From: CAIYPG01 sp903864555
GTDB lineage: Bacteria; Pseudomonadota; Gammaproteobacteria; Burkholderiales; SG8-39
Assembly: GCA_947474715.1 (NCBI GenBank)
Contig: CANJJT010000003.1
Location: 1-64,000 of the forward strand
Length of the DNA stretch: 64,000 nucleotides
Reading direction: 5' to 3'
The notes below the pieces were generated by a model. It searched no databases. It was not told the origin of the DNA and saw nothing but the letters and a program-made list of their open reading frames with translations. The translations under genes were made by a program, and so were the position numbers. Below are positions 33,723 to 42,941 of this stretch, one piece after another (positions within the stretch are counted from its first letter, which is position 1; every line of letters starts with the position of its first letter).

Positions 33723-34850
33723 GTGAAGCTCGTTTACGCTTTTCCTGAGCCTTTGCCGCTCGGTAGGGCGCGTGGATTGCAAGTCGTCAACACGGTCGCT
33801 GCCTTGGGAAGAGCCGGAACGCAGGTTGATCTTGCTTATGATCCGGTCAGGAATCAGGACCCGTTTTCATATTACGGCGTGGACAAGCCGGACTCCGTGA
33901 CAATGTTTCCGGTATCCAGATCATTCCCCTGGCCACTTGACCGGTTCCACTCCAATCGGATTTTTTACCTCCGTCTGCTGCCTCTAATCCAAAGCAAGAT
34001 CAACCAATCCCAGGTCATGGTTCGGCATCTCAAACTGGCACGCATGCTGATGCGCGGCATACCCGGTCTTCCCCTCCTCTATGAATCCCACGAAGTATTT
34101 GCCGACACGGTATCCCCGAAAATGCGGCCGCAGACTTTTGCCCTGGAGCAGGCGGTGATTGTGGGAGCGACGGCGATTGTTGCCAATTCGCTCTCGACTG
34201 CCAAGCGACTCTCTGCACTCTATGGCCGCACTGATGGAGTAAGCGTCATTCCCAATGGGGTGGAACGAACCATGGATCCTCCCTCAAAGCCCTGGAACGT
34301 GGCATCGCTGAACATTGCCTATGCGGGAAGTCTGTTCCCCTGGAAAGGCGTTGCTGATCTGGTCAAGGCGGCCGAGGAACTCCCTGGGTGCCGCATAAGC
34401 ATAATGGGAGGTGATCAAGCTGCAATCGATCGATTGCGCGGCGTTCTTCCTCATGCCGGGGCTGAAGTAATTTACTCCGGTAGCCTGCCGCATGCTGAAG
34501 TGATGCACAATCTCCGGCATGCCTGCATAGCAGTGTTACCCAATCGGAATAGCCCGGACAGCGCATTCACTTCCCCGATCAAGTTGTTCGAATACATGTC
34601 GGCTGGTTGTGCGATCGTAGCGAGCGATCTTCCGTCAATCAGGGAGATACTTGAAGACGATGATGCTGTCTGGTTCAATCCGGGCGAGGCCTCGTCTCTT
34701 GCGGCAGCTATTCGGACCCTGGTGAGTAATCCGAGGCTGGCACAGGAACTGGGAGAGCGTGTAAGAAGGAAATCAGCTGCCTTCACCTGGGATGCACGGG
34801 CCTCCAGGTTGAACTCGGTGCTCGACAGCGTGACAAGAATCAAGACTTGA
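33723..34850 (+). CDS. GT4 glycosyltransferase
   Basis: The 375-residue enzyme starts at GTG, 3 bases after the methyltransferase. It contains RARGLQVVNTVAALGRAGTQ, a YESHEVFADTVSP block, IAYAGSLFPWKGVADLVKAA and FTSPIKLFEYMSAGCAIVAS, the last being a typical phosphate/ribose-binding variant without full EX7E. A role in the core operon is inferred. Confidence 0.82.
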   Translation: MKLVYAFPEPLPLGRARGLQVVNTVAALGRAGTQVDLAYDPVRNQDPFSYYGVDKPDSVTMFPVSRSFPWPLDRFHSNRIFYLRLLPLIQSKINQSQVMVRHLKLARMLMRGIPGLPLLYESHEVFADTVSPKMRPQTFALEQAVIVGATAIVANSLSTAKRLSALYGRTDGVSVIPNGVERTMDPPSKPWNVASLNIAYAGSLFPWKGVADLVKAAEELPGCRISIMGGDQAAIDRLRGVLPHAGAEVIYSGSLPHAEVMHNLRHACIAVLPNRNSPDSAFTSPIKLFEYMSAGCAIVASDLPSIREILEDDDAVWFNPGEASSLAAAIRTLVSNPRLAQELGERVRRKSAAFTWDARASRLNSVLDSVTRIKT

Positions 34851-34853
34851 AAT

Positions 34854-35888
34854 ATGGGTTTTGTCCCACAAAGGATTCTCGTCATTCGTCGCGACAACAT
34901 TGGGGATCTTGTCTGTACAACGCCGATTTTTGCCGCATTGCGTCACCGTTTTCCCGACGCATGGATAGGTGCGCTGGTTAATCATTACGGCCATTCGGTG
35001 CTTAACGGAAATCCCGACATAGACGAAGTCTTCAGCTATCGCAAAGCCAAGCATCGATCCGCCGGAGAGTCGGTGATACGCACCTACTGGGAACGGTGGC
35101 GCATGTTGCAGGCGCTTCGAAAACTTGCAATCGATTGCGTTGTTCTTGCTTCACCGGGTTACCAGAAGAGCGCGGAACGACTGGCCAAGTTGGTAAGACC
35201 GAAACACATCCTTGGATTCGATCACGGAAGTGGTATTCCCGATCTCAAGGTGTCGGTAGAAGCAGGTACCGGTGTACATCAGGTTTTGAACGCTTTTCGT
35301 GTCCTGCGTCCATTGGGAATCGATGGTCCGCCCCCTAGCCCCAGAATATTCCCTGATGCAGCCAATGTGTCAGGGTGCCGCGCGGGTTACCAGGGATGGG
35401 CGAACACGGTGATTGGAATCCACATCAGCGCGCGCGAGTTTGATCGAAGGTGGCCCGACGCCAGCTTCAAGGCGTTGATAGAGAATCTGCTTTCAAGAGG
35501 TAACATCACTGTCGTGCTGACATGGGCACCCGGGGACGGCCTTCGCAAGGAGTTTCCCGGCGATGACATGAGCGCTGCCCGTCTTTCCGACAGCATTGAT
35601 CACACCGGGCTGTTCCCCTGTCCCACGGAAACATTGACTGACCTCATATCCAGTCTTTCGCTGTGTCACCTGGTCGTGTGCAGCGATGGCGGGCCAGTTC
35701 ACCTGGCGGCAGCCTTGGGCAAGTCCGTTGTTGCCCTGTTCGGTAGTGAGAACCCGGATTTGTGGCATCCTTGGAATGTCCCCTATCGACTTCTTCAGAA
35801 ACCAAGCCAAAACGTCGCGGACATTCCGGTTGATGAGGTCGTGCAGGCGGTTGAGCAACTGATGTCCGATAGATGTCCGTCCTCATGA
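34854..35888 (+). CDS. GT9 heptosyltransferase-family protein
   Basis: The 344-residue protein has RILVIRRDNIGDLVCTTPIF at the N-terminus, IGIHISAREFDRRWPDASF in the middle and LVVCSDGGPVHLAAALGKSV at the donor site, the GT9 hallmarks. The third GT9 of this operon, it ends the plus-strand cluster. Its stop codon (35886-35888) directly abuts the stop of the convergent WbpM-like gene. Confidence 0.85.
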   Translation: MGFVPQRILVIRRDNIGDLVCTTPIFAALRHRFPDAWIGALVNHYGHSVLNGNPDIDEVFSYRKAKHRSAGESVIRTYWERWRMLQALRKLAIDCVVLASPGYQKSAERLAKLVRPKHILGFDHGSGIPDLKVSVEAGTGVHQVLNAFRVLRPLGIDGPPPSPRIFPDAANVSGCRAGYQGWANTVIGIHISAREFDRRWPDASFKALIENLLSRGNITVVLTWAPGDGLRKEFPGDDMSAARLSDSIDHTGLFPCPTETLTDLISSLSLCHLVVCSDGGPVHLAAALGKSVVALFGSENPDLWHPWNVPYRLLQKPSQNVADIPVDEVVQAVEQLMSDRCPSS

Positions 35889-37700
35889 TCCGGAAGAAGC
35901 GTATTCGCTAAGCTGTTCGGCCAGTCGTAAGCGAATTCCCTCCCCATCTGCGGGGAGTTGCGTTAGCCAAGTCTCCAGATTTTCCAGCCAGTCCTGCGGG
36001 ACATCCGTTGACAATGCGATCCTCAATTTAGGATGAGGTGTCGGCAAGGTTGTTTCACCGTCCGCGAGAAGCTCCTCATACAACTTCTCACCCGGACGAA
36101 GCCCTGAGAACTCTATCTTGATCTCCTTCTCGGAGAATCCAGAGAGGCGGATCAAGTCTCGTGCCAAGTCCACGATCTTGATCGCATCGCCCATGTCAAG
36201 AACGAAAACCTCGCCTCCCTTCCCCATCAATCCCGCCTGTAGCACCAGTTGTGCGGCTTCAGGTATCGACATGAAGTAACGTGTTATTTCAGGATGGGTG
36301 ACAGTAACCGGTCCGCCAGCAAGAATCTGTTGGCGAAACTTCGGAATGACGCTGCCTGTAGACCCAAGAACATTGCCGAATCTGACAGTTACAAAATGGG
36401 TTTGACCCTTTTGCAGAGAAGAACACACGAGTTCGGCGAGTCGCTTACTCGCGCCCATCACGTTGGTCGGATTCACCGCCTTGTCAGTTGAGACAAGCAC
36501 GAACTTCTGGACGCCTCCTGAAATGGCAGCGCGAGCTGTCCGTAGGGTACCGAGAACATTGTTTCTAATCGCTTCTCCTGCGTTGATGTCTTCCATCAAT
36601 GGTACGTGTTTGTAAGCTGCTGCGTGAAAGAGCGTTGTCGGTCGATACCGCTCAATGACGGCTTCGAGCCTGTTGCTGTCCTTCACATCGCCAATGACCG
36701 CGGCAATGGGAATATCGGGAAAGGTATTTCGAAATTCCTGTTCCAGGCAATAAAGTGCAAATTCATTGAGTTCATAAAGGACGATGAGATCTGGATGAAA
36801 TCTTGCAAGTTGCCGACATAACTCCGAACCTATCGATCCTCCTGCTCCGGTTACCATCACTGTGCGAAGTGCGAGCCATTCCGTCAGCCCGCTCGTGTCC
36901 AAACTTACTGGCGGACGCCCAAGCAAATCATCCAGCTCAATTTTTCGAATCTGGGTTACTGTCACCTTCCCGCTGACAATGTCAGTCAAGGAGGGGATGG
37001 TCATCGCCCGCAACCCGGCTCTTGAGCAGATCTCCAAGGCACGGCGCCTTTGCTGATGAGTGGCTTCCGGCATGGCGATGACTGCCTCTTCTACATTCAG
37101 GCGCCTGGACACCACCTCCAGATTGTCCAGTTCTCCCAGCACTGTGACGCCATTGATCTGTCTGCCCAGCCTGGCGGCATTGTCATCAAGCAGCCCCATA
37201 ACCCGCCATTGCCGGCTTCGGGAAAGGTGCTTGATCAGATCTGCCGCTGCATCGCCGGCACCCAGGACGAGGATATGACGAGCAGCCAACGATCGACTTG
37301 CGGATGCGTGTTCCTTCCACGCCCGATAAAGCAATCGGCTCCCACCCATGACCATGACGAGGATGATCGGATAGACCAGGAAGACCGAGCGTGGGATATG
37401 AGGTATGTCAACAAGCCGAATGATCAGAAACATGCATGCAACAGCACATCCGGCTGCGAGCACGATCCGCTTGAGGTCCGGAACGCTGGCATAGCGCCAG
37501 ATACCTCGATAGAGGCCGAAGCCGAGAAAGGTGACTAATTGCAGTGGGATGATCCACAGCATATTTTTCAGCATGTGTTCAACAAAGAAAACAGGGATAT
37601 CAAGGTTGAAGCGCAGCCAGAACGCGGCCATCCAAGCCAGACCAGCAGCCATAACATCATGGCCCAAAGCGGCATAAGACCGACCTTGATGCGGAATCAT
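35883..37700 (-). CDS. wbpM: nucleotide-sugar 4,6-dehydratase, WbpM/FlaA1-like membrane protein
   Basis: The protein is 605 residues from the ATG at 37700, which overlaps the upstream stop (ATGA). A farther in-frame start at 38042 runs over the WbpL-like gene and is rejected. Four N-terminal transmembrane helices (about residues 12-130) precede a CoA-binding-type segment (LVLGAGDAAADLIKHLS) and a SDR catalytic domain with GAGGSIGSELCRQL and the STDKAVNPTNVMGASKR block, in which Met replaces the usual Tyr. WbpM-type enzymes convert UDP-GlcNAc to the 4-keto-6-deoxy intermediate of D-FucNAc or D-QuiNAc. It is the last gene of the O-antigen operon. Confidence 0.9.
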   Translation of the reverse strand: MIPHQGRSYAALGHDVMAAGLAWMAAFWLRFNLDIPVFFVEHMLKNMLWIIPLQLVTFLGFGLYRGIWRYASVPDLKRIVLAAGCAVACMFLIIRLVDIPHIPRSVFLVYPIILVMVMGGSRLLYRAWKEHASASRSLAARHILVLGAGDAAADLIKHLSRSRQWRVMGLLDDNAARLGRQINGVTVLGELDNLEVVSRRLNVEEAVIAMPEATHQQRRRALEICSRAGLRAMTIPSLTDIVSGKVTVTQIRKIELDDLLGRPPVSLDTSGLTEWLALRTVMVTGAGGSIGSELCRQLARFHPDLIVLYELNEFALYCLEQEFRNTFPDIPIAAVIGDVKDSNRLEAVIERYRPTTLFHAAAYKHVPLMEDINAGEAIRNNVLGTLRTARAAISGGVQKFVLVSTDKAVNPTNVMGASKRLAELVCSSLQKGQTHFVTVRFGNVLGSTGSVIPKFRQQILAGGPVTVTHPEITRYFMSIPEAAQLVLQAGLMGKGGEVFVLDMGDAIKIVDLARDLIRLSGFSEKEIKIEFSGLRPGEKLYEELLADGETTLPTPHPKLRIALSTDVPQDWLENLETWLTQLPADGEGIRLRLAEQLSEYASSGS

Positions 37701-38677
37701 TGTTGCTCTTTCGTATGTAACTGCCAGCGTCGGTCTATCATCCTGCCAAGGATGAGATAGATCACCATCCAAATGGCAATGCCGATCAGCTGTCCGGTCA
37801 GGGGATAAGACGGCAATATCACTGCACTGACAGCCGCGGTCAGCATGATTACATAGGCGGAGATTGCGGTACGAAAATGCCCCCATCCCATCTGGATCAT
37901 CCTCTGATAATAGTGGTTCCGGTGTGGCAGCCAGAACTTTTCTCCAGCCAGGATGCGTCTGGCAAGGGTAATGCTGGCATCGGCAATGAAGGGGGAAAAG
38001 ATGAGGATTGGTATCGCCAATGACCACACCCCTTCGTGCCAACCGAACAAGCCCAGTGCCGCGGATAGAAATCCGAGGGGAATAGACCCCACATCCCCCA
38101 TGAATATTCTGGCTGGATGGAAATTGTAGAAAAGAAATCCCAGTGCGGACAAGGAAAGGGATGCGCTGAAAATGAAAAGTTCAGTGTGATTGGCTGCACC
38201 AGCGATTACCGCGTAGGTTCCGAATCCGATGACTGCCATGCCCCCGGAAAGGCCATCAGATCCATCCATGAAATTATATAGATTGGTCATCCAGACAATT
38301 GCGGGTATGGCCAATAGGGGGGCAATCAAATGCCAATTGAATGGCATCAGAAAGCACGCTATTCCGGCAACTGCAACATGTACAGCAAGGCGTAATGCCG
38401 GTGCAAGAGAGTGCCGATCGTCGGCAAAGGAAAGCAGCGCTAACAGAGCGCTGCACAATATGATCCCGTGCAGGGCTGGCGCAACTAACCAACCAACTGC
38501 GATTGCCGGAATCATGATGCCCAATCCGCCTGACCGCGGGACAGGAATGCTATGCAATGACCGTTCATTGGGTAAATCGACAGGTAAGCCGCGGGTCCGG
38601 ATCAAGATGGCCATGCATAACCACGAGCACATTCCGACGAGGAAGGGAGCGAGTATCTGAAATTGGTCGACTTGCAT
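37697..38677 (-). CDS. wbpL: undecaprenyl-phosphate glycosyl-1-phosphate transferase (WbpL/WecA family)
   Basis: The 326-residue polytopic protein of the MraY/WecA family has about eleven hydrophobic segments. It carries SFADDRHSL (magnesium-binding Asp pair), LYNFMDGSDGLSGGMAV, FLFYNFHPARIFMGDVGS and the LPHRNHYYQRM loop with its conserved His. It should start O-unit synthesis by moving a HexNAc-phosphate, likely D-FucNAc or D-QuiNAc given WbpM, onto undecaprenyl phosphate at the inner face of the membrane. It sits between the 4-keto reductase and WbpM, as in P. aeruginosa wbpV/wbjF-wbpL-wbpM. Confidence 0.9.
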   Translation of the reverse strand: MQVDQFQILAPFLVGMCSWLCMAILIRTRGLPVDLPNERSLHSIPVPRSGGLGIMIPAIAVGWLVAPALHGIILCSALLALLSFADDRHSLAPALRLAVHVAVAGIACFLMPFNWHLIAPLLAIPAIVWMTNLYNFMDGSDGLSGGMAVIGFGTYAVIAGAANHTELFIFSASLSLSALGFLFYNFHPARIFMGDVGSIPLGFLSAALGLFGWHEGVWSLAIPILIFSPFIADASITLARRILAGEKFWLPHRNHYYQRMIQMGWGHFRTAISAYVIMLTAAVSAVILPSYPLTGQLIGIAIWMVIYLILGRMIDRRWQLHTKEQQ

Positions 38678-38689
38678 GGCTGGCAGCGT

Positions 38690-39652
38690 TCACATACCTG
38701 CGGGATCAGAGAAGCTCAATTTGAAGCCCTGTTCCAGCGTATATGGCGGCTGCCATCCAAGTTCGCTTCGTATTCTGGAACCATCAACTGCCAGCGACCC
38801 GAGCAACCGGTTACCTGTAGAGGTTCTACCAATAAGCTTCAAGGCGAGTTTCAACAGGCCTGGCGGGACCCCAAGCAGGATGGGTTTGATGCCAATGGAA
38901 TCGCCAATTGTCCGGATCAGGTCCGTCGTGGAAATGTCTTTGCCATCGCTGACAAGAAATAATCTGATTTCTCTGGAGGGTGCCTCCAATACTGATCGGA
39001 TGGCATCGGCAAGATTCCCAACATACAGCAGGCTGCGCTGATTCCGGATTTTACCCAAAGGGAGAGGCATGCCTTTTCTGATGGCCTTGGCGAGACTGGT
39101 GAGATTCCCTTTTACTCCCGGGCCGTAAATCAGAGGGGGACGCAAAATCGTACAACCCATACCTGACGAGCGGGCAATCAGTTGAAGACCGGTTTCCGCT
39201 TCTGCCTTCGACTTGGCATACGCGTCTTGAGGGGAAGGGGCATCTAGCTCTGTAAAAGGGGTCCGGGTAGTAAATTCCCCATTGACCTTGATGGAACTGA
39301 CAAAAATAAACTGATTTACCCCACGGCTTGCAGAAGCCTCAGCCAGCCGCAGGGTCGCAACCACATTTGCAAGCCTGTTTGCTTCAATCGGGTCGGGGGA
39401 GGTTTCGCGCATGATGTGGGCACGGGCAGCGAGATGAACAACAGCATTACATCCTTCGACAAGAGTCCCAAGATCTCCTGATGCCAGATCGCAGAGATCG
39501 AATTCAAAGCGTGGATGCTTGATCCAGTCTGACCGGGGTTGGGTCCGGGATATACCGCGGACCTGGAATCCGGCATCAAGAAGTGCAGGGACAACCGCCT
39601 GCCCCACAAACCCCGTCACTCCTGTGACCAGTATTTTTACCGGCACGCTCAA
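38690..39652 (-). CDS. NAD-dependent epimerase/4-keto reductase (WbjF/WbpV-like)
   Basis: This 320-residue extended SDR has GVTGFVGQAVVP near residues 11-22, HLAARAHIMRE, VSSIKVNGE and YAKSKAEAE (catalytic YxxxK). In P. aeruginosa the homolog next to wbpL reduces the 4-keto-6-deoxy product of WbpM to UDP-D-FucNAc or UDP-D-QuiNAc, the substrate for WbpL. The start is a TTG overlapping the fnlC stop (TTGA). C4 stereochemistry cannot be told from sequence. Confidence 0.85.
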   Translation of the reverse strand: MSVPVKILVTGVTGFVGQAVVPALLDAGFQVRGISRTQPRSDWIKHPRFEFDLCDLASGDLGTLVEGCNAVVHLAARAHIMRETSPDPIEANRLANVVATLRLAEASASRGVNQFIFVSSIKVNGEFTTRTPFTELDAPSPQDAYAKSKAEAETGLQLIARSSGMGCTILRPPLIYGPGVKGNLTSLAKAIRKGMPLPLGKIRNQRSLLYVGNLADAIRSVLEAPSREIRLFLVSDGKDISTTDLIRTIGDSIGIKPILLGVPPGLLKLALKLIGRTSTGNRLLGSLAVDGSRIRSELGWQPPYTLEQGFKLSFSDPAGM

Positions 39653-40782
39653 CTCGGCAGGTGCCAGACGGTACGGTTGATGTAATCCGTATAACTTAAA
39701 AGAATCCGAACCACTTTCTCGGAGACATTCGGCATCAGGTAGTCCGCAGGTGTGCGTACTTGTCCGCTGCCGGCGGCCGTCTGGGAAACCAGTACCTCCA
39801 GTGCTCTCATTACGCTGGATTGCTCAATGCCTGCCAGCATGACGGCTGCTTCTTCCATGCCTTCATGGCGTTCCTGAGTGTCACGTAGGTTGAGGGCAGG
39901 AAAACCGAGTATTGATGACTCTTCGGTAATGGTGCCACTGTCGGAAAGTACTGCCTTGGCATCCCTTTGGAGCGCGATGTAGTCGGTGAATGAAAAGGGC
40001 TTGTGCAACTCGACCAGATCATGGAAAGACACACCCAGAGCGTCGATGCGTTTCCGTGTGCGTGGATGAGTCGACACGATGACCTTCTTTCCGAAGCGAC
40101 CCGCGATGGAGTTGAGTGTTTCGCACAACATCCGCAGCCGGGTGGGATCGTCAACGTTTTCCTCCCGGTGTGCACTGACGACAAAGTAATCCTTGGGCGC
40201 GAGTGCCAATTCAGTCAAGATGGTCGAGGCGTCAATTTTCGGCTTGAACCGGGTCAATACCTCGAACATCGGGCTGCCAGTCTTGATTATCTTGTGGGGT
40301 GAGATGCCTTCGCGCAAAAGCAGTTCCCTGGCCTTGTCGCTGTAGGGGAGATTGATGTCACTCAGGTGATCTACAAGGCGCCGGTTGATCTCCTCTGGTA
40401 CGCGGTCATCGAAGCAGCGATTGCCGGCTTCCATGTGAAATACAGGGATATGCCTGCGCTTTGCTGCAATCACTGTGACACAGCTATTTGTATCACCCAG
40501 CACCAGAAAGGCATCAGGTCTAAGCTGTTCAAGTAACGGATCTATCCGTATGAGTGTCTGTCCTATGGTTTCCGCAGCAGTTGCCCCGGCCGCTTCCAGG
40601 TAGTGATCAGGTGCTCGAAGTTCCAGATCACGGAAGAAAATTCCGTTCAGTTCGTAATCGTAGTTCTGACCGGTATGTATCAGTGTGTGATCGGTATGCA
40701 GGTCCAGCGATTTGAGGACACAGGCAAGCCGTATTACCTCGGGTCGAGTTCCTACGACAGTGACGACCTTGAGTTTGGACAT
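39649..40782 (-). CDS. fnlC: UDP-HexNAc 2-epimerase FnlC/WbjD (UDP-L-FucNAc synthesis)
   Basis: The protein is 377 residues from the ATG at 40782, just past the fnlB stop; an upstream in-frame ATG at 40824 overlaps fnlB and is less likely. It is a UDP-GlcNAc 2-epimerase-fold protein: VVTVVGTRPEVIRLACVLK, HTGQNYDYELNGIFF, LVLGDTNSCVTVIAAKR, HMEAGNRCFDDRVPEE and SDSGTITEESSILG. It follows FnlA- and FnlB-like genes. The trio converts UDP-GlcNAc to UDP-N-acetyl-L-fucosamine, with FnlC doing the last C2 epimerisation. Confidence 0.9.
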   Translation of the reverse strand: MSKLKVVTVVGTRPEVIRLACVLKSLDLHTDHTLIHTGQNYDYELNGIFFRDLELRAPDHYLEAAGATAAETIGQTLIRIDPLLEQLRPDAFLVLGDTNSCVTVIAAKRRHIPVFHMEAGNRCFDDRVPEEINRRLVDHLSDINLPYSDKARELLLREGISPHKIIKTGSPMFEVLTRFKPKIDASTILTELALAPKDYFVVSAHREENVDDPTRLRMLCETLNSIAGRFGKKVIVSTHPRTRKRIDALGVSFHDLVELHKPFSFTDYIALQRDAKAVLSDSGTITEESSILGFPALNLRDTQERHEGMEEAAVMLAGIEQSSVMRALEVLVSQTAAGSGQVRTPADYLMPNVSEKVVRILLSYTDYINRTVWHLPS

Positions 40783-40783
40783 T

Positions 40784-41896
40784 TCAGACGATTTCCACAA
40801 AGGTATCGGGATTGTCAGGGTCAAATATTTCGTTTGACCAGAATAGTGTCAGCAGATCTCTAGTCCCGATACTGGTAATGTTATGCGTATGCAAGGCTGG
40901 CATGTCAATATAGACGGGATTGCTGCCGCTTACCTTGAATGCCACGGTTTCCTGCGTAAGCATTCTCCTGATGCGTATCTCCGCCTCTCCGGACAAGACG
41001 AGAAACCGCTCGAATTTGTGGCGATGATAGTGATTTCCGCGGGTTATTCCGGGGCGGGTGCTGGACACAAATCCCTGCCCGCCATGCGCAGACTTTACTA
41101 CCTCGCATAGGTCACCCCTCGCATCAGATCGCAATTCGAGGCTCGCGGGATAATGCGTGGGAAATAGATAGCATCGGTAGGTATTGAACAGGTCCAGATC
41201 TAGTTGTGATGACAAAGAGGGGATGACGTGGCCAGCATATTGATTGGCCATCCCGCGAATCTTCTCCAGAACCTCCGAGACCCTAATCCGAGCCCCCCTC
41301 AGACGCCTATCACCGTGAGCTCCAGATTCAATGCACTTCACAATATCAGCACTGGCTCGTTGTGCATGCACAAGCTCGAGTTCACTGTCCACAATAATTT
41401 TTGGTGCTTGTCCTGCCGCAATCTGGTGACAGAACGTCGAGACGACAGAATTGTAAAAAGGCTTTCCGCACTCCCCATACAGGTGCGGCAGTATCATATT
41501 CGTGAAACGAGACCCCTGAGAGCTTGACCATTCGCCGAAGATTTGAGCCGCCTGAAGCTTTGATAATCCATAGACCGAGTTGCTTTCGCTTTGGGTCGAG
41601 TTAGCAAAGATTATGTGGGGTGTGGCGCCGCTGTCTGTACATGCGGCCACCAGCAGGCGGGCAGGCTCGATATTACCCGCTCTGAGCTGGTCATCCGGAG
41701 CCCTATTGACCCCGGCCAGATGCACAAGTACGTCCAGATTGCCGACAAACTGGCTTAGCAAGTCCTTGCTGCAGAACGCATCATGACCAAGACTTGTCAC
41801 CTGTACGTCGCTTCGACCATGAAGATGGCAACGCAGGTGCCAGCCCAGAAATCCGTTCGCGCCGGTAATGCCGATTCGCAGCACCGCTATGCGCAA
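40784..41896 (-). CDS. fnlB: FnlB/WbjC reductase with C-terminal cupin domain
   Basis: The 370-residue protein starts at a TTG immediately after the fnlA stop. It combines an N-terminal SDR (GITGANGFLGWHLRCHL, HLAGVNR, VYGLSKLQAAQIF as YxxxK) with a C-terminal cupin (about 255-370) holding GITRGNHYHRHKFERFLVLS. This is the WbjC/Cap5F layout: the cupin carries out C3 epimerisation and the SDR reduces C4, giving UDP-6-deoxy-L-talNAc. It lies between fnlA and fnlC in the canonical order. Confidence 0.92.
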   Translation of the reverse strand: MRIAVLRIGITGANGFLGWHLRCHLHGRSDVQVTSLGHDAFCSKDLLSQFVGNLDVLVHLAGVNRAPDDQLRAGNIEPARLLVAACTDSGATPHIIFANSTQSESNSVYGLSKLQAAQIFGEWSSSQGSRFTNMILPHLYGECGKPFYNSVVSTFCHQIAAGQAPKIIVDSELELVHAQRASADIVKCIESGAHGDRRLRGARIRVSEVLEKIRGMANQYAGHVIPSLSSQLDLDLFNTYRCYLFPTHYPASLELRSDARGDLCEVVKSAHGGQGFVSSTRPGITRGNHYHRHKFERFLVLSGEAEIRIRRMLTQETVAFKVSGSNPVYIDMPALHTHNITSIGTRDLLTLFWSNEIFDPDNPDTFVEIV

Positions 41897-42922
41897 TCAG
41901 TGTTTGCCACTTTGGAGGGTGGCATTGATTTCAGGAAGGGACCGCAGAAGGTCTTGTACCTCTGCGATGCTGAGACGTTGTGTGTTATGCGACGTGTAAT
42001 CCTCAAGTAGCACTTCCTTGCGATCCCCTTCGGTGAAGTACTTGGCGTAATTGAGGTCCCTGTTATCCATGCGTAATCGAAGGTATTTTCCCATGTCCTC
42101 GGCATTTCTCATTTCTTCTCGGGTAGCAAGGGTTTCAAAAATTTTCTCTCCATGACGCATTCCGATCACCTTGACTTCACATCGGGAATTAAAAACATGC
42201 TTCATTGCCGAGATTAAATCCTCAATAGTGCAGGCAGGCGCCTTCTTGATGAATATGTCCCCCTGCTCTGCATGCTCAAACGCATGAATAACAAGTTCAA
42301 TTGCTTCAGGCAATGCCAGCAGGAACCGTGTCATGGATGGCTCCGTCACGGTGATGGGCTGACCAGACAATATCTGTTTTAGGAAAAGGGGAATGACGGA
42401 TCCCCTGGAGTACATCACGTTGCCATATCTGACGCAGGACACAATGGTTTTGCGTGCATACCCGCGGGCGCATGCCTGCGCCACCTTCTCCATCAATGCC
42501 TTGGTCATGCCCATAGCGTTGATGGGATACACCGCCTTGTCGGTACTCAGGCAAATCACTCTGCCTACCCCGTGAGCCACCGCTGACTCAATCACATTGC
42601 TGCTGCCTTGGACGTTTGTCTGCACTGCCTGCATTGGGAAAAAGTCACATGACGGGACCTGCTTGAGTGCTGCGGCATGGAAAACAAAATCGACGCCCTC
42701 CATCGCCTGATCGACACTTTCCCTGCTGCGGACATCCCCTATGAAGAACTTGATACGGCTGTCTGCCAACTCCAGGCGCATCATTTCTTGTTTTAGTTCG
42801 TCACGACTGAAGACGCGGATTTCGCTTACCCCTCGCTTCAGAAGAGGGGCAATTACTTCCCTGCCGAATGAACCGGTGCCCCCCGTGACGAGGGCTATTT
42901 TCTTCCTGAATGGATTGGCCAA
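41897..42922 (-). CDS. fnlA: UDP-GlcNAc 4,6-dehydratase/5-epimerase FnlA/WbjB
   Basis: A TTG start at 42922 gives 341 residues, close to the 344 of FnlA, and lies beyond the upstream gene's stop. An ATG at 42985 would overlap that gene by 44 bases and add 21 residues without similarity. The SDR has VTGGTGSFGREV, FHAAALKQVPSCDFFPMQAV, and STDKAVYPINAMGMTKALME, in which Met replaces the catalytic Tyr as in this class. It performs the first step to UDP-L-FucNAc. It is followed directly by fnlB and fnlC. Confidence 0.9.
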   Translation of the reverse strand: MANPFRKKIALVTGGTGSFGREVIAPLLKRGVSEIRVFSRDELKQEMMRLELADSRIKFFIGDVRSRESVDQAMEGVDFVFHAAALKQVPSCDFFPMQAVQTNVQGSSNVIESAVAHGVGRVICLSTDKAVYPINAMGMTKALMEKVAQACARGYARKTIVSCVRYGNVMYSRGSVIPLFLKQILSGQPITVTEPSMTRFLLALPEAIELVIHAFEHAEQGDIFIKKAPACTIEDLISAMKHVFNSRCEVKVIGMRHGEKIFETLATREEMRNAEDMGKYLRLRMDNRDLNYAKYFTEGDRKEVLLEDYTSHNTQRLSIAEVQDLLRSLPEINATLQSGKH

Positions 42923-42941
42923 AGTCGAATGCTCTTGAGGG

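Noticed and set aside
37701..38042. Upstream extension of the WbpM-like gene
   Set aside because: The extension overlaps the WbpL-like gene by over 340 bases and has a cysteine/histidine-rich non-homologous sequence; the ATGA start at 37700 is preferred.
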